From positions 53,051,830-53,115,829 of the forward strand of contig NC_134454.1 of NCBI RefSeq assembly GCF_030867145.1: a DNA stretch of 64,000 nt, written 5' to 3'. The translations under genes and the position numbers were made by a program. Position 1 is the stretch's first letter. Each line of letters begins with the position of its first letter. Below the pieces are notes generated by a model, which was not told the DNA's origin, made no database searches, and saw only the letters and a program-made list of their open reading frames with translations. The stretch comes from Opisthocomus hoazin. Its lineage: Eukaryota; Chordata; Aves; Opisthocomiformes; Opisthocomidae. Shown here in pieces: positions 1-46,215 of the stretch.

Positions 1-371
1 TACTATTGCTAACCAATATCTGTGTGTTGTTATCTAATATTTGTAGGCCAAATCTTGGCCTAGTCATGTAGCTCGAGTTGTCGTAATCACAGTATCATCT
101 ATTGTGTCTTTTCCAAAACTCAGACCAAGTATTATTGTCACAATTCTGATGAGTATTCCTATTCCAATTTTACCCTGTATAAAGGGAGTCTTATGTTACC
201 TTTTGGTAAGACAGCGCAAATCCAACAATCTTTAGCTCCCGTGGCATTCACTGTCATCTGAGTTGTATTGTAATATAAATTCTCACTCGAAGTGTTCACT
301 AATAAGCCTAGGCTTAACAAAGTTACTGCTGCAATCATAGTTTCAAACCGCCAGCCTTTTTGACGATCCAT
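1..371 (-). pseudogene. env: ERV env, N-terminal fragment (partial)
   Basis: An open frame of 70 codons (371 down to 159) begins with a basic stretch and a hydrophobic segment at about residues 12-25 that fits a signal peptide. Three N-glycosylation sequons and a Cys-x-x-Cys motif (residues 49-52) follow, as expected near the start of a retroviral surface subunit. The frame then stops and the rest is broken up to the window edge. It lies directly 3-prime of integrase on the minus strand, which supports the env call. The fragment cannot encode a working envelope. Confidence 0.6.
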
Positions 372-1230
372 CCTGGTTCAGGAGCCTTCTTCACTCGAGA
401 ATAATGGATCCAGGCCGGTTGTTGTTCTCAAATCTTGAATGCGATGAAAGTGATCAGCAGTACCTGGTAAGGTCCATTCCACTTCTCTCTCAGTGGATCA
501 CCTGAAAAAGTTCTTCACATAGACTTAATCTCCAGGGCTAAATGGATGGATCGAGTGATCTAACTCTTTAGCCCTGATACCTAAGGCATTTTTACTAATG
601 TTTTCTAATTATTTTTCTAAGGATATAACATAATTCTGTAGATATTAATTTCTCAACTGGTTTAAATTTTTCCCTTGATATTTGACCTGATATAGTCTCT
701 CATGTAGTATCTTAAAAGGGCTCAAATTTTATTTCATCTTAGGTTTTACACGTATTCGAGGTAGGGCAATAGGCAATGCTTGGTACTAATATAGATTCGC
801 TTCTTGGCGTATTTTTGTTATCTGTTGCTTTATCGTGTGGTTATGTTTTCTACTTGCCCACTGGCTTGTGGTCTATAGGGCATATGTAACTGCCAATTGA
901 TTTCTAATAGTTTGCTGACCTGTTGCACTATTTCTGCACAAAAACATGTCCCCTTATCTGAGGAGATAATTGTCGGTACCCCAAACCCCAAGGTGTTATT
1001 TCATTTAATCATACTTTAGTTACTCCTCTTGCTTTGTTTGTTCTACAAGGGAATGTTTTTGGCCAACCTGAAAAGGTATTTGTAAGTACTAATAAGTACC
1101 TGTACCCTCCTTTTCTTGGAAGTTTAGAGAGATCAGTTTGCCAATGGTCTCCTGGTACACTTCGCTTCCCAATACTTCCTAATTGTACCTGCTTGCCAGT
1201 ATTTGGGTTATTTTTTAAACATATTTCACA
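372..1230 (-). pseudogene. pol: ERV pol, integrase region (broken)
   Basis: The minus strand continues from the RNase H frame into integrase: the His-His-Cys-Cys zinc region spans the end of the upstream frame and about 1130-1230, and the catalytic core is recognisable in pieces at about 840-970, including the Ser-Gly-Gln-Val-Glu stretch that carries the last acidic residue. No frame longer than a few dozen codons is open here; stops and shifts interrupt it. Position between RNase H and env agrees with the retroviral order. Confidence 0.55.
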
Positions 1231-2082
1231 CTATTGGGTTACTTGTCGGACTGTAGTATACAAATTTTTCCCTATTAATTTCTGATTTAAAAATTTATAC
1301 AGGGAGTCCGCTCCCCAGTGTGTCCTATTGTGTTCTTCTTTAACCATCCCCCATATCTGTTTAGCAGGGATTATAATTCTGCTATCACTTGAGTAGGCCC
1401 ATCCCTTGGATGGAACCTGTCCTCCTAATCCCTCTATTAATTCTTCATCAGCTTTAGAATACTCAATATTTTCTTGGTCAATTAGGTTTCTACTTCTGTT
1501 GTCTGGGATTAAGGTTAAAATCTCTTGCATTCTCTCTTTTACCTGTTTAGCTGCATAGTCAGTCAACCTGTTACCTCTTTCCTGGTTAGTGTTATCCTTC
1601 AGGTGTCCTCGGCAGTGCATGACAGCAACTTTTGTTGATAGTTGAACGGCTTCTAATAGGTGAAGGATTTCTTCAGCATATTTAATTTGCTTTCCTTGTG
1701 CAGGTAGTAGTTCTTGCTCCTTCCAGTATGTCCCATGAGCGTGGACAACTCCAAAAGCATATTTGGAATCTGTCCATATATTTATCTTTTTTGCTAACTC
1801 CAGAGCCCTAGTTAGGGCAATAATTTCAGCCTTTTGAGCTGATGTTCCAGCAGGTAGTGATTGAGACTTAACCACTTTGTCTGTTGTTGTCACCACATAC
1901 TCGGTCCTTCGAATACCTTGTCGGTCAAAGCTGCTTCCATCTGTGAACCAGGAGTCCTGGGCATCTTCCAGGGGTTCCTCTTTCAAATCTGGTCTGCTGG
2001 AGTACACAGTCTCTATGGTTTCTAAGCAATCATGTACCGATGGTTCAGAGATTGACCCGCTGAGAAAAGAAGCTGGGTTCAT
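1231..2082 (-). pseudogene. pol: ERV pol, RNase H plus integrase zinc region
   Basis: This is the longest open stretch of the provirus, 283 codons read from 2082 down. Residues about 45-190 form the RNase H domain, with the Phe-Thr-Asp-Gly-Ser first acidic motif, a Lys-Ala-Glu second motif, a Thr-Asp-Ser third motif and a late Asp in the Leu-Thr-Asp-Tyr-Ala stretch. The C-terminal part holds the first half of the integrase zinc domain (His...His). The acidic residues of RNase H look retained although the reverse transcriptase upstream is broken. A short + strand frame at 1877-2134 is a shadow. Confidence 0.8.
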
Positions 2083-2272
2083 AATGTTACTTGCTACAAT
2101 GTTAATATCATCTGAGAATGGCCTGGTATTGTAGGAATCGGGACAGGGAAAGCCAGTGGTTCCCTTTTTGTTCCAGTACAGCTGATAGTGTGTGTGAGAC
2201 CAGTACTGTGATCTTTTGGCCCAAGGTAAATTTTCGGTCTTCCTGAATATTCAAGATTGCTGCCACCACAGC

Positions 2273-3250
2273 TCACGGACATCCTGGCCATCCTTTGCTT
2301 GCTTCATCCAGCTGCTTAGAAAAATAGGCTGCAGCTCTTTTATAGGGTCCCAGCTGTTGAGCTAGGACCCCCAGAGCTATGCCTTGTCTCTCATAAGAAA
2401 AGAGCCAGAAAGGTTTAGTAACATCAGGCAGGCCCAGGGCCAGGGCCTTCATTAGTTCTTTCTGAAGTGTCTGAAATGCGTTTTGAACTTCTTTGGACCA
2501 GATCAATCAGGTGGGGTTATTTTTCAAAAGTTTGTAGAATACAAGGGTTTCACTATGATTCCGTAATTATAAATCCATAACCGGCACCAACCTGTCATTC
2601 CCAGAAATGTCCTGAGCTCTTTTACCATCTAAGGAACGAGAGTCTTTCAAATGGCTTCTTTACATTCTGTTCTTTGTCTTCCAGACAGCTCGTATCCAGG
2701 GTAGGTTATCATTGGTGCACCATCTGAGCTTTCTGTTGAGAGACTTGATACTCATTTAGTTCTAAAAACTTTAACAAACTGATAGTCCACTGTGTACAGT
2801 CAGGTTATGTTTCAGTTGTTATTAGTAAGTTATTGACATACTGTAAAAGGGTTCCATAAATTCTGACTTTCTTTGGTAAAAGGCAGACAGAAGAATGCAT
2901 CTTTTAAATTCAATAATGTAAACCATATTTGATCATCTTGTGATTTAGTAAGTTAAGTATAGGGATTAGCTACCACAGGGTGTATGTCTTTAACAATCTT
3001 ATTCGCTTCTCTTAAATCCTGTACTACCCGATAAGTTCCATCAGTTTTGTGGGGTTTTTTTTACACCAGTAATATAGGAGTATTGTATTCTGACTGTAAA
3101 AAGTTATTGATTGGTCCTTCTGTTACTTTTCGGTCCTCTAATTTCAAGGGATGTTGCTTTTGTTGTATTGCTTGTGCTCCTTTTTTGCTGGGGAAGACTA
3201 CCCTGTTTCGCCCCCCCCCCCCCCCCCCCCCCTTTTTCATTCCGTCTTTC
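2273..3250 (-). pseudogene. pol: ERV pol, reverse transcriptase remnant with altered catalytic box
   Basis: The connection region (2273-2506) and upstream fingers/palm pieces (about 2600-3060) are recognisable on the minus strand, including the Val-Val-Gln-Asp-Leu-Arg-Glu motif near 3010-3030. The catalytic Tyr-x-Asp-Asp box is at 2829-2840 but reads Tyr-Val-Asn-Asn, so both metal-binding aspartates are lost. Frames are interrupted between the pieces and a 22-base C run lies at the upstream edge. The element could not make an active enzyme. Confidence 0.75.
3211..3232. repeat. Poly-C run (22 C)
   Basis: An uninterrupted run of 22 C (G on the provirus coding strand) inside the class I ERV. 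Runs of 10 C at 3942-3951 and 12 G at 4082-4093 lie in the same degenerate part. Exact lengths are at the limit of what sequencing reads reliably. Confidence 0.9.
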
Positions 3251-5153
3251 TGTCTCTTGACTTAAGTACTCCCCTGCTTTTTTTTGCCATTCAGAGCAGC
3301 AGCTAAAGAAGCTGGTAACTTGATACTTTTTTGTCTTAATCGCTATACACCACCATTCATAAAATCCAGAGGGATATTCTGTTATTTATAGTTTTTTTTC
3401 CAATACTGCGTTAAACTTTTCATCTCCTATATTTTTGTCTAATTGTTTCTTTGTGAGGGGATCATCTCCTCCCGAAGCTCACGTTACAATAAAAGAGCTG
3501 CTCAGTTTCTTCACCGATTGGTTAACACAACACACACACACACACATCCTAGAAGGGATCTTTTAAAATCCTTCTGTTTACAAATTGTGTATCCCATAAG
3601 TACAACAATATATACAGGTAAATTACTTCAACTAATATGGTTTTATATATATACACATAGATCTTATTTAAAACAATATATACAATATATTTAATACATA
3701 CCCCAAAACCAGAGTCCTGAAATGACTGATCAATGCCAAATAACTAGAAAACTTGGAACCCTACAATATATACTAACTTATAAGTATTTCAAAACCAGTT
3801 CCCAATTCAATTCCTAAATAGTGCCAATTTTTCTTTAAATAAAATAAACCCCATACATTATTAAGTGGTATTCGAGTTGGGGGGTCCCCCTATTTTTTGC
3901 AGTATTTCAATATACATCCTAGGAGAGACTTTCTTAAAATTCCCCCCCCCCAAAGGGAAGACGCTGCACCGATACTTAAGAAATTATAAACCGCAGCCCT
4001 GATAAATCAGAGTCTAAATACAACACTCCCAAGTCAAAACCCAGAAATAATCAATACCTGCAGAACATACCAAATGTACATGGGGGGGGGGGGCAGTGGT
4101 TGTTCTCTTTTTCCTCCCTTTTTTTTTTTCCTGTGGTTTTTTTGCCTGTTTTTTTTTTCCTTTGGGTGTTTTGTTTGGTTTTGTGTTTTTCCTGCTTCAT
4201 TCCTCTCCGGCTGGTTCTTTCACAGGAGAGCAGAACTCCACACTCGCTTTGTACTTATTTTTACTTATTTGACTTATTTGTCATTCACACAGAAGTTTCA
4301 CACGCAGTCATACAATCTTTCCAGTGTGCTAGGATACATCCTAAGGTGTTTTCTTTAAAATACCACTGCTTTGCTGTCCCCCCACTTTACTGATTCTGTA
4401 ATTCTGTTATCTTTCCACAGATTATTTTAACAACTTTAACCTGTCATCCCCCTCTGTCCCACTCTGACCACGTTCCACAATGTCACAATATTTGGGTCGC
4501 AGATAAAACAGTTTAGGAGAAAAAGAGGTTCACGGTGAAATGCCCAGTTTTTCACCCCCACTTTACAGCTGTACCGCTTTTCAGTTACAGATTCATTCAC
4601 CAGTTAACTCACATTCACACACATTCATACTCAATTGTCAGTTTTATGATGCCTCAGGGGTATGTTAACAAGCCATTATCTGAGATGTCTGATGTCTGAG
4701 TTCAGTACCAACAAATCCGTATTGCCAGAATAAGTACAACTTAAGCGGGTTTCCTAAGCGTACCAATACCGAAAGTCCATTATTAGAGAAGTACAAAGCT
4801 GAACCCATGCTTGTACCAGCATACGACTACCGAGAGTCCATTATTACAGAAGTGCAAAGCTTAACCCATGCTTATACCAATGTACGAAAATGTATACCCT
4901 CAGGCGATAGTAGCCTGGTATACAGCGCTCAGTGTGGGACGTCTCCTACAATTTACCAGAACTCTGCAAATGATCGGTCTCAGATTCCCAAACAGAGAAA
5001 GAAAGGAAAGGAAAAAAAGAATACCTTTGCTCCTTTAGTTGGTACTTGTCTGCTCCCGCAGTGATCTGATTGAGGCACAGAGTCCCTCTGGGAAATCCCA
5101 GGGGTACCCTAGGGGGTCCTGTTCACAGCAGGTCCTGCAGCCAAGCAGAGTGG
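3251..5153 (-). pseudogene. ERV gag/leader region, highly degenerate
   Basis: By position between the primer site and reverse transcriptase this should hold leader, gag and protease. I see no gag signature motif (major homology region or zinc knuckle) and no open frame worth annotating. It contains a (CA)n patch at about 3529-3545, homopolymer runs and a 61-bp tandem duplication at 4767-4888. Either gag is largely deleted or it has decayed past recognition. Confidence 0.45.
4767..4888. repeat. 61-bp tandem duplication in ERV leader
   Basis: Two adjacent diverged copies start at 4767 and 4828. The shared cores begin TACCGAAAGTCCATTATTA and TACCGAGAGTCCATTATTA, and both run through an ACCCATGCTT motif to a TACCA end. 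The unit is 61 bp, with differences at roughly one base in ten. Confidence 0.8.
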
Positions 5154-5171
5154 GTCCCATCTGGGTCGCCA
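5154..5171 (-). promoter_or_regulatory. Retroviral primer binding site
   Basis: An 18-nt minus-strand stretch starting TGGCGACCC lies four bases after the CA end of the LTR, the standard place for a primer binding site. The complementary sequence resembles the 3-prime end of an arginine tRNA (CCT anticodon type) with a few mismatches; that assignment is from memory and should be checked. Confidence 0.6.
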
Positions 5172-5175
5172 GAAA

Positions 5176-5475
5176 TGATGCTGTGAGAAGCCGGAATTGA
5201 AGACTCAATATTCGTCAGACTATTAAGCAGGTATTCTTTATTATGGCGCCGGGCACACAGGGGATCTCTCCTCCAAACGTGTGCACCAAACTCCCTGTCA
5301 TTTCAGGTTAAAGACAGTCACAGTATACATATTCATTATATTTCTGAGAAATGCTTAGCATATTCATTACTTTTCTAAGAACTAATTAGCATGTGTTGAT
5401 GTCTTTCACTCTTGTCTGTTAGCGTCCTCGGGTGGTCTTTGGGGGTCTTAAGATGAAGGCTTATACTCCTCATCA
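5176..5475 (-). mobile_element. 5-prime LTR of the class I ERV
   Basis: About 300 bp bounded by short inverted repeats TGATG...CATCA, which fits retroviral LTR ends. On the minus strand a poly(A) signal AATAAA occurs at about 5238-5243 and a GC-rich stretch follows. The primer binding site lies just beyond its 3-prime end. The outer flank at 5476 is SMC5 intron; the matching target duplication would be outside the window. Confidence 0.7.
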
Positions 5476-5995
5476 CAGTGTCTGCTGGTTGATTTCTGCA
5501 GTGTTCCAGTATTCTGCTTGTGCTGTTTCCAGCCTTGAAGGTTCAGGGAAGGAGGAATTACGTTTGTAGAAAAAGCATAGTACACTTGGCTGTGTTCAGG
5601 ACTCAGCTGTACAACTGCTTGGGCAACCTGACTTAATAAGACCTGCTCTGATCAAGGGATTGAACTGGGTGATGCCCAGGAGTCCATTCCAACCTATATT
5701 TTTCTAAATTGTATGGAAGCTGAGAAGGATAGAGAAAGAGTAGAGACATGGGTGCCTACGCCTTGGATGGTTATGAATATTTTATATGCCATTGTTCAGT
5801 TCTTCACAAATTGCTGAAATTATACATGTTACAGATACACATAAGAATAATAAGAAACTGGTGAGTATAACTTGTCAGTAACAAAATGTGGAATAAATGC
5901 TTAGTTACGCATATACAGAATGTTTATTAAAATAGGACTGCTTTTGACAAATATAGCTGAATTTGTAACTAATTTAAATATCTTACTGTACGCAG
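5476..5995 (+). other. SMC5 intron (3-prime part)
   Basis: Intron between the ERV insertion and the first visible SMC5 exon, ending in a CAG acceptor at 5993-5995. It contains one old sense-orientation CR1 tail (5619-5715) and nothing else I recognise. Confidence 0.8.
5619..5715 (+). mobile_element. CR1 LINE 3-prime end fragment, old
   Basis: The text GGGCAACCTGA, then a diverged TTGAACTGGGTGATGCCCAG and CCATTCCAACCTA, matches the last ~90 bases of CR1 elements in sense orientation. It is diverged and lacks a clear terminal repeat. Confidence 0.55.
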
Positions 5996-43228
<37,233 letters not shown>

Positions 43229-43464
43229 TCTATAGAGATATATGTAAAATATATACAATGTTTTTGCACGCCTTTCTGGAACATCTGGCTTTCAAGACTT
43301 CAGAAATTGTGGAAGATGAGAACCTGCAAAGCACTGATGCTCAAGAACTTTGCTTCTTAAAACCTGTGTACAGTGTAACATATTTGAAGTGCGTGATTTT
43401 TTTTTAAATCTTTCATAGTAGCCTCATTCTCCAAAGAACCTACTTTTTCTCAGTGGTAGTTTTA

Positions 43465-43470
43465 AATAAA
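43465..43470 (+). terminator. Poly(A) signal AATAAA, proximal
   Basis: First AATAAA after the SMC5 stop, followed by a T/G-rich stretch about 20-40 bases downstream, as expected for a cleavage site. Confidence 0.6.
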
Positions 43471-44210
43471 AAGGAGGTTTCTTGTATTTTGCTGATTTGT
43501 CAGTAACCAGAAGTACAGTTAATTTTTCTAGGTTATACTGGACTAATTCTGTGTCTGGGGTTGTTTGGGGTTTGTTTTGTTTTAAATTGGAATTTGCTTT
43601 TGGTAAATAGTGTTCCCTAAGCACAGTTAAGATGTTCTTCAAACTTTTGCTATTGAAATTGAAACTTTTTGAATTAATGATGAAGATGATGTGTAGGAAG
43701 AGAATGGTTTGTAAGTAGCTACGTATTGGTTTCTGTTCTGTGAAAACATACCTGAAGTTAATATAAAGAATATACTATTGTTAGAGTAGTATACTTTATT
43801 ATTGTTATTTATTATTTCTGAGCTAATGTTGTTCCATTTTGTATTCCTGGATGGATAAGGTCTTTATTTTTCTAGCAAGTCTCTCTCAGCAAGGAGGCAA
43901 AGAGCCAAGTGTTTTTGAAACAATGAGCTAGTTAGCTTTTAGAAGTAAAACTAAGCAATATATAATTTTCTGTTGGGTTTTTTTGAAGTTAAAACTGGAT
44001 ATGTTTTTGGTGATAGATGGAGAAGACAGTCCTGATGATTTCAAATATAAGTTAAAACCAGGAAGCTTTTTACAAGGCTTCAGCTGCGTTGGAGTGATAT
44101 TATACGCAATGGCTTTTCAACAGATAGCCATAAAATTCATTAGTGGGGTTTTGGCCATAGCTGTTAATCATTAGAAAGGAGATGTTATTATCAGAATTCT
44201 GAATACCTAA

Positions 44211-44216
44211 AATAAA
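44211..44216 (+). terminator. Poly(A) signal AATAAA, distal
   Basis: Second candidate end of SMC5, with further AATAAA copies within 25 bases. Confidence 0.45.
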
Positions 44217-44488
44217 AGTCCTGGTTATTTAATTAAATAAATAAAAAAAAAATCTGTCTGAATTGTGAAGAGTACGATTGATAAAGGAAGTGACGATTGG
44301 TATGTACAATGTACGTAAATATGATTGTGGAGTCCCAGGACACCATCTGAAGATATGCAGTATCTTTTTTTCACAAGGGGAGTACCCTGCAATAGAATTT
44401 CATACGAAATTTGGTGTCCACTTGATTTTGAGTGGGAGTTTTTCCTCACAGGATCCTGTAAATGAACTTTGCCAATGGAATTGATATG

Positions 44489-45186
44489 TCACAGAATCAC
44501 AGAATGGTAGGGGTTGGAAGGGACCTCTGTGGGTCATCTAGTCCAAGCCTCCTGCTGAAGTACGGTCACCTACAGTAGGCTGTAGAGGACCTTGTCCAGG
44601 CGGGTCTTGAATATCTGCAGAGAAGGAGACTCCACAACCTCCCTGGGCAACCTGTTCCAGTGCTCCATCATCCTCAGAGTGAAGAAGTTCTTCCTCATGT
44701 TCAGACGGAACTTCCTGTGCTTCAGTTTGTGCCCACTGCCCTTTGTCCTGTCGCTGGGCACTACTGAAAAGAGCTTGGCCCCGTCCTCCTGACACCCACC
44801 CTTCAGATATTTGTAATTATATCTTAGGTCCCCTCACAGCCTTCTCTTCTTCAGGCTGAACAAGCCCAGCTTCCTCAGCCTCTCCTCATAGGGGAGATGT
44901 TCCAGTCCCCTCACCATCCTTGTAGCCCTCCGCTGGACTCTTTCCAGTAGCTCCTCATCTTTCTTGAACTGGGGAGCCCAGAACTGGACAGAGTACTCCA
45001 GATGAGGCCTCACTAGGGCAGTGTAGAGGGGAAGGAGAACCTCCCTCGACCTGCTGGCCACACTCCTCCTAATGCACCCCAGAATCCCATTGGCCTTCTT
45101 GGCAACAAGGGCACACTGCTGGCTCATGGTTAACCTGTCGTCCACCAGGACACCCAGGTCCCTCTCCGCAGAGCTGCTCTCCAGCT
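44489..45186 (-). mobile_element. CR1 LINE, 0.7 kb, intergenic
   Basis: Starts with TCACAGAATCACAGAATGG and runs through GGAAGGGACCTCTGTGGG to ACACCCAGGTCCCTCTCCGC, the 3-prime 0.7 kb of CR1 on the minus strand. Frames of 63-103 codons remain open, so it looks young. Very similar to the copy at 8917-9375. Confidence 0.94.
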
Positions 45187-45917
45187 TTTTCAGGCTTTTT
45201 CATTTGAATGTTAGAAGTAAAATAACCTGCTGCAAAATCCAAACTAGGATCTGAAAGGCTTTGAGTATTAAAAGTTAAGCACTTTAATTCTTGTTTTGAA
45301 TAGAGGAGCCTTTAAGGGAATAGAGAACTACACGTTTTTATATCACAGGCCAGTGTTGATCAATGGAGCTCTGTCTGACCATGAAATGAATTCCTGGAAG
45401 AAGTTCCATGAGGATTAGTGTCCATACACAAATATTTGACAGAAAAACTAAAAGAGTGTGGAAACTCGGGCTGTAGTCCAGGGACTGAGTGGGCCAGCAG
45501 AGTATCCTCACCTTAATTGAAGCTACAGGCCTATCTGTCCACTGTATTGCAAGATCTGGGTTTTAAGTGTGTTCTTTGATCTGCAAAATACTTGGCTTTT
45601 CATAACCCTGAACTTCTAAGTTTCTTTTTTTTTTAATTGAATGGAAAAACATACATTTTGTTTAGTCTCTGAGGATCACTATGTGAAAAGTGCAGATTTG
45701 TTTTCAGTATCTGAATAAGTGAAACCGCTTACATGAACATGTGTTAGGACTCAGTTCTTCTATGGCTAGACAGCACAATCTATTTTTAATACTGTCATCT
45801 TAGAACTTTGTGGGATTTCTTCCTAGAGTTCAGTTCCTTTCTCATGTTTCAGGCTGAGGTATTAAATGTAAGTCTGACTCATTTCAAGAGGATGGCACTT
45901 CAGATCCTGTCTCAAAC
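45187..45917. other. Intergenic, no feature seen
   Basis: AT-rich spacer between a CR1 and an LTR fragment; nothing recognised. Confidence 0.7.
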
Positions 45918-46215
45918 GAGCCGAACTCCGGGAAAAGAGCAATCCTGCCCCCCGGCCAACCCCCATTCATAAACTGAGCACGACGTCCACGGTATGGAAT
46001 ATTTCTGTTGTCCAGCCTGGGCTGTCTGCCTGGCTGGGCTCCCTCCCAGCTCCTGCACACCTGCTCATGGGCTGAACGTGGGAGACTGGAGAAAGTCCTG
46101 GATTTCATAGCAACAACTGAAAACATCAGTGTTATCAACATTCTTCTCATGCTAAATCCAAAACGCAGCAGCTACTGGGAGGAGAATTAACTCTGTCTCA
46201 GTCAAAACCAGGACA
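45918..46215 (-). mobile_element. LTR fragment, same family as 38108-38750
   Basis: About 300 bp ending in AAAACCAGGACA. The shared text includes AAACTGAGCACGACGTCC, TGGTATGGAAT-like and GCAGCTACTGGGAGGA. The other end is truncated. Confidence 0.85.

Larger units (their letters stand above)
1..5475 (-). mobile_element. Class I (gammaretrovirus-like) endogenous provirus, 5-prime part, decayed
   Basis: Read on the minus strand the order is LTR (5176-5475), primer binding site (5154-5171), a degenerate leader/gag region, pol (RT, RNase H, integrase) and the start of env at the left edge; the second LTR lies outside the window. The pol motifs and the order place it with class I gammaretrovirus-like elements. 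The span from primer site to env start is about 4.8 kb, shorter than a complete gag-pol, and no convincing gag frame survives, so sequence has been lost. It sits in the SMC5 intron just before the first visible exon and is antisense to the gene. Frames are broken throughout, so it is a fossil. Confidence 0.85.
43229..44230 (+). other. SMC5 3-prime UTR (extent uncertain)
   Basis: Begins after the stop codon. AATAAA signals at 43465-43470, 44211-44216 and just beyond at about 44235 give a short (about 260-base) or long (about 1 kb) UTR. The sequence is AT-rich and has no mobile element before the CR1 at 44489. Confidence 0.6.
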
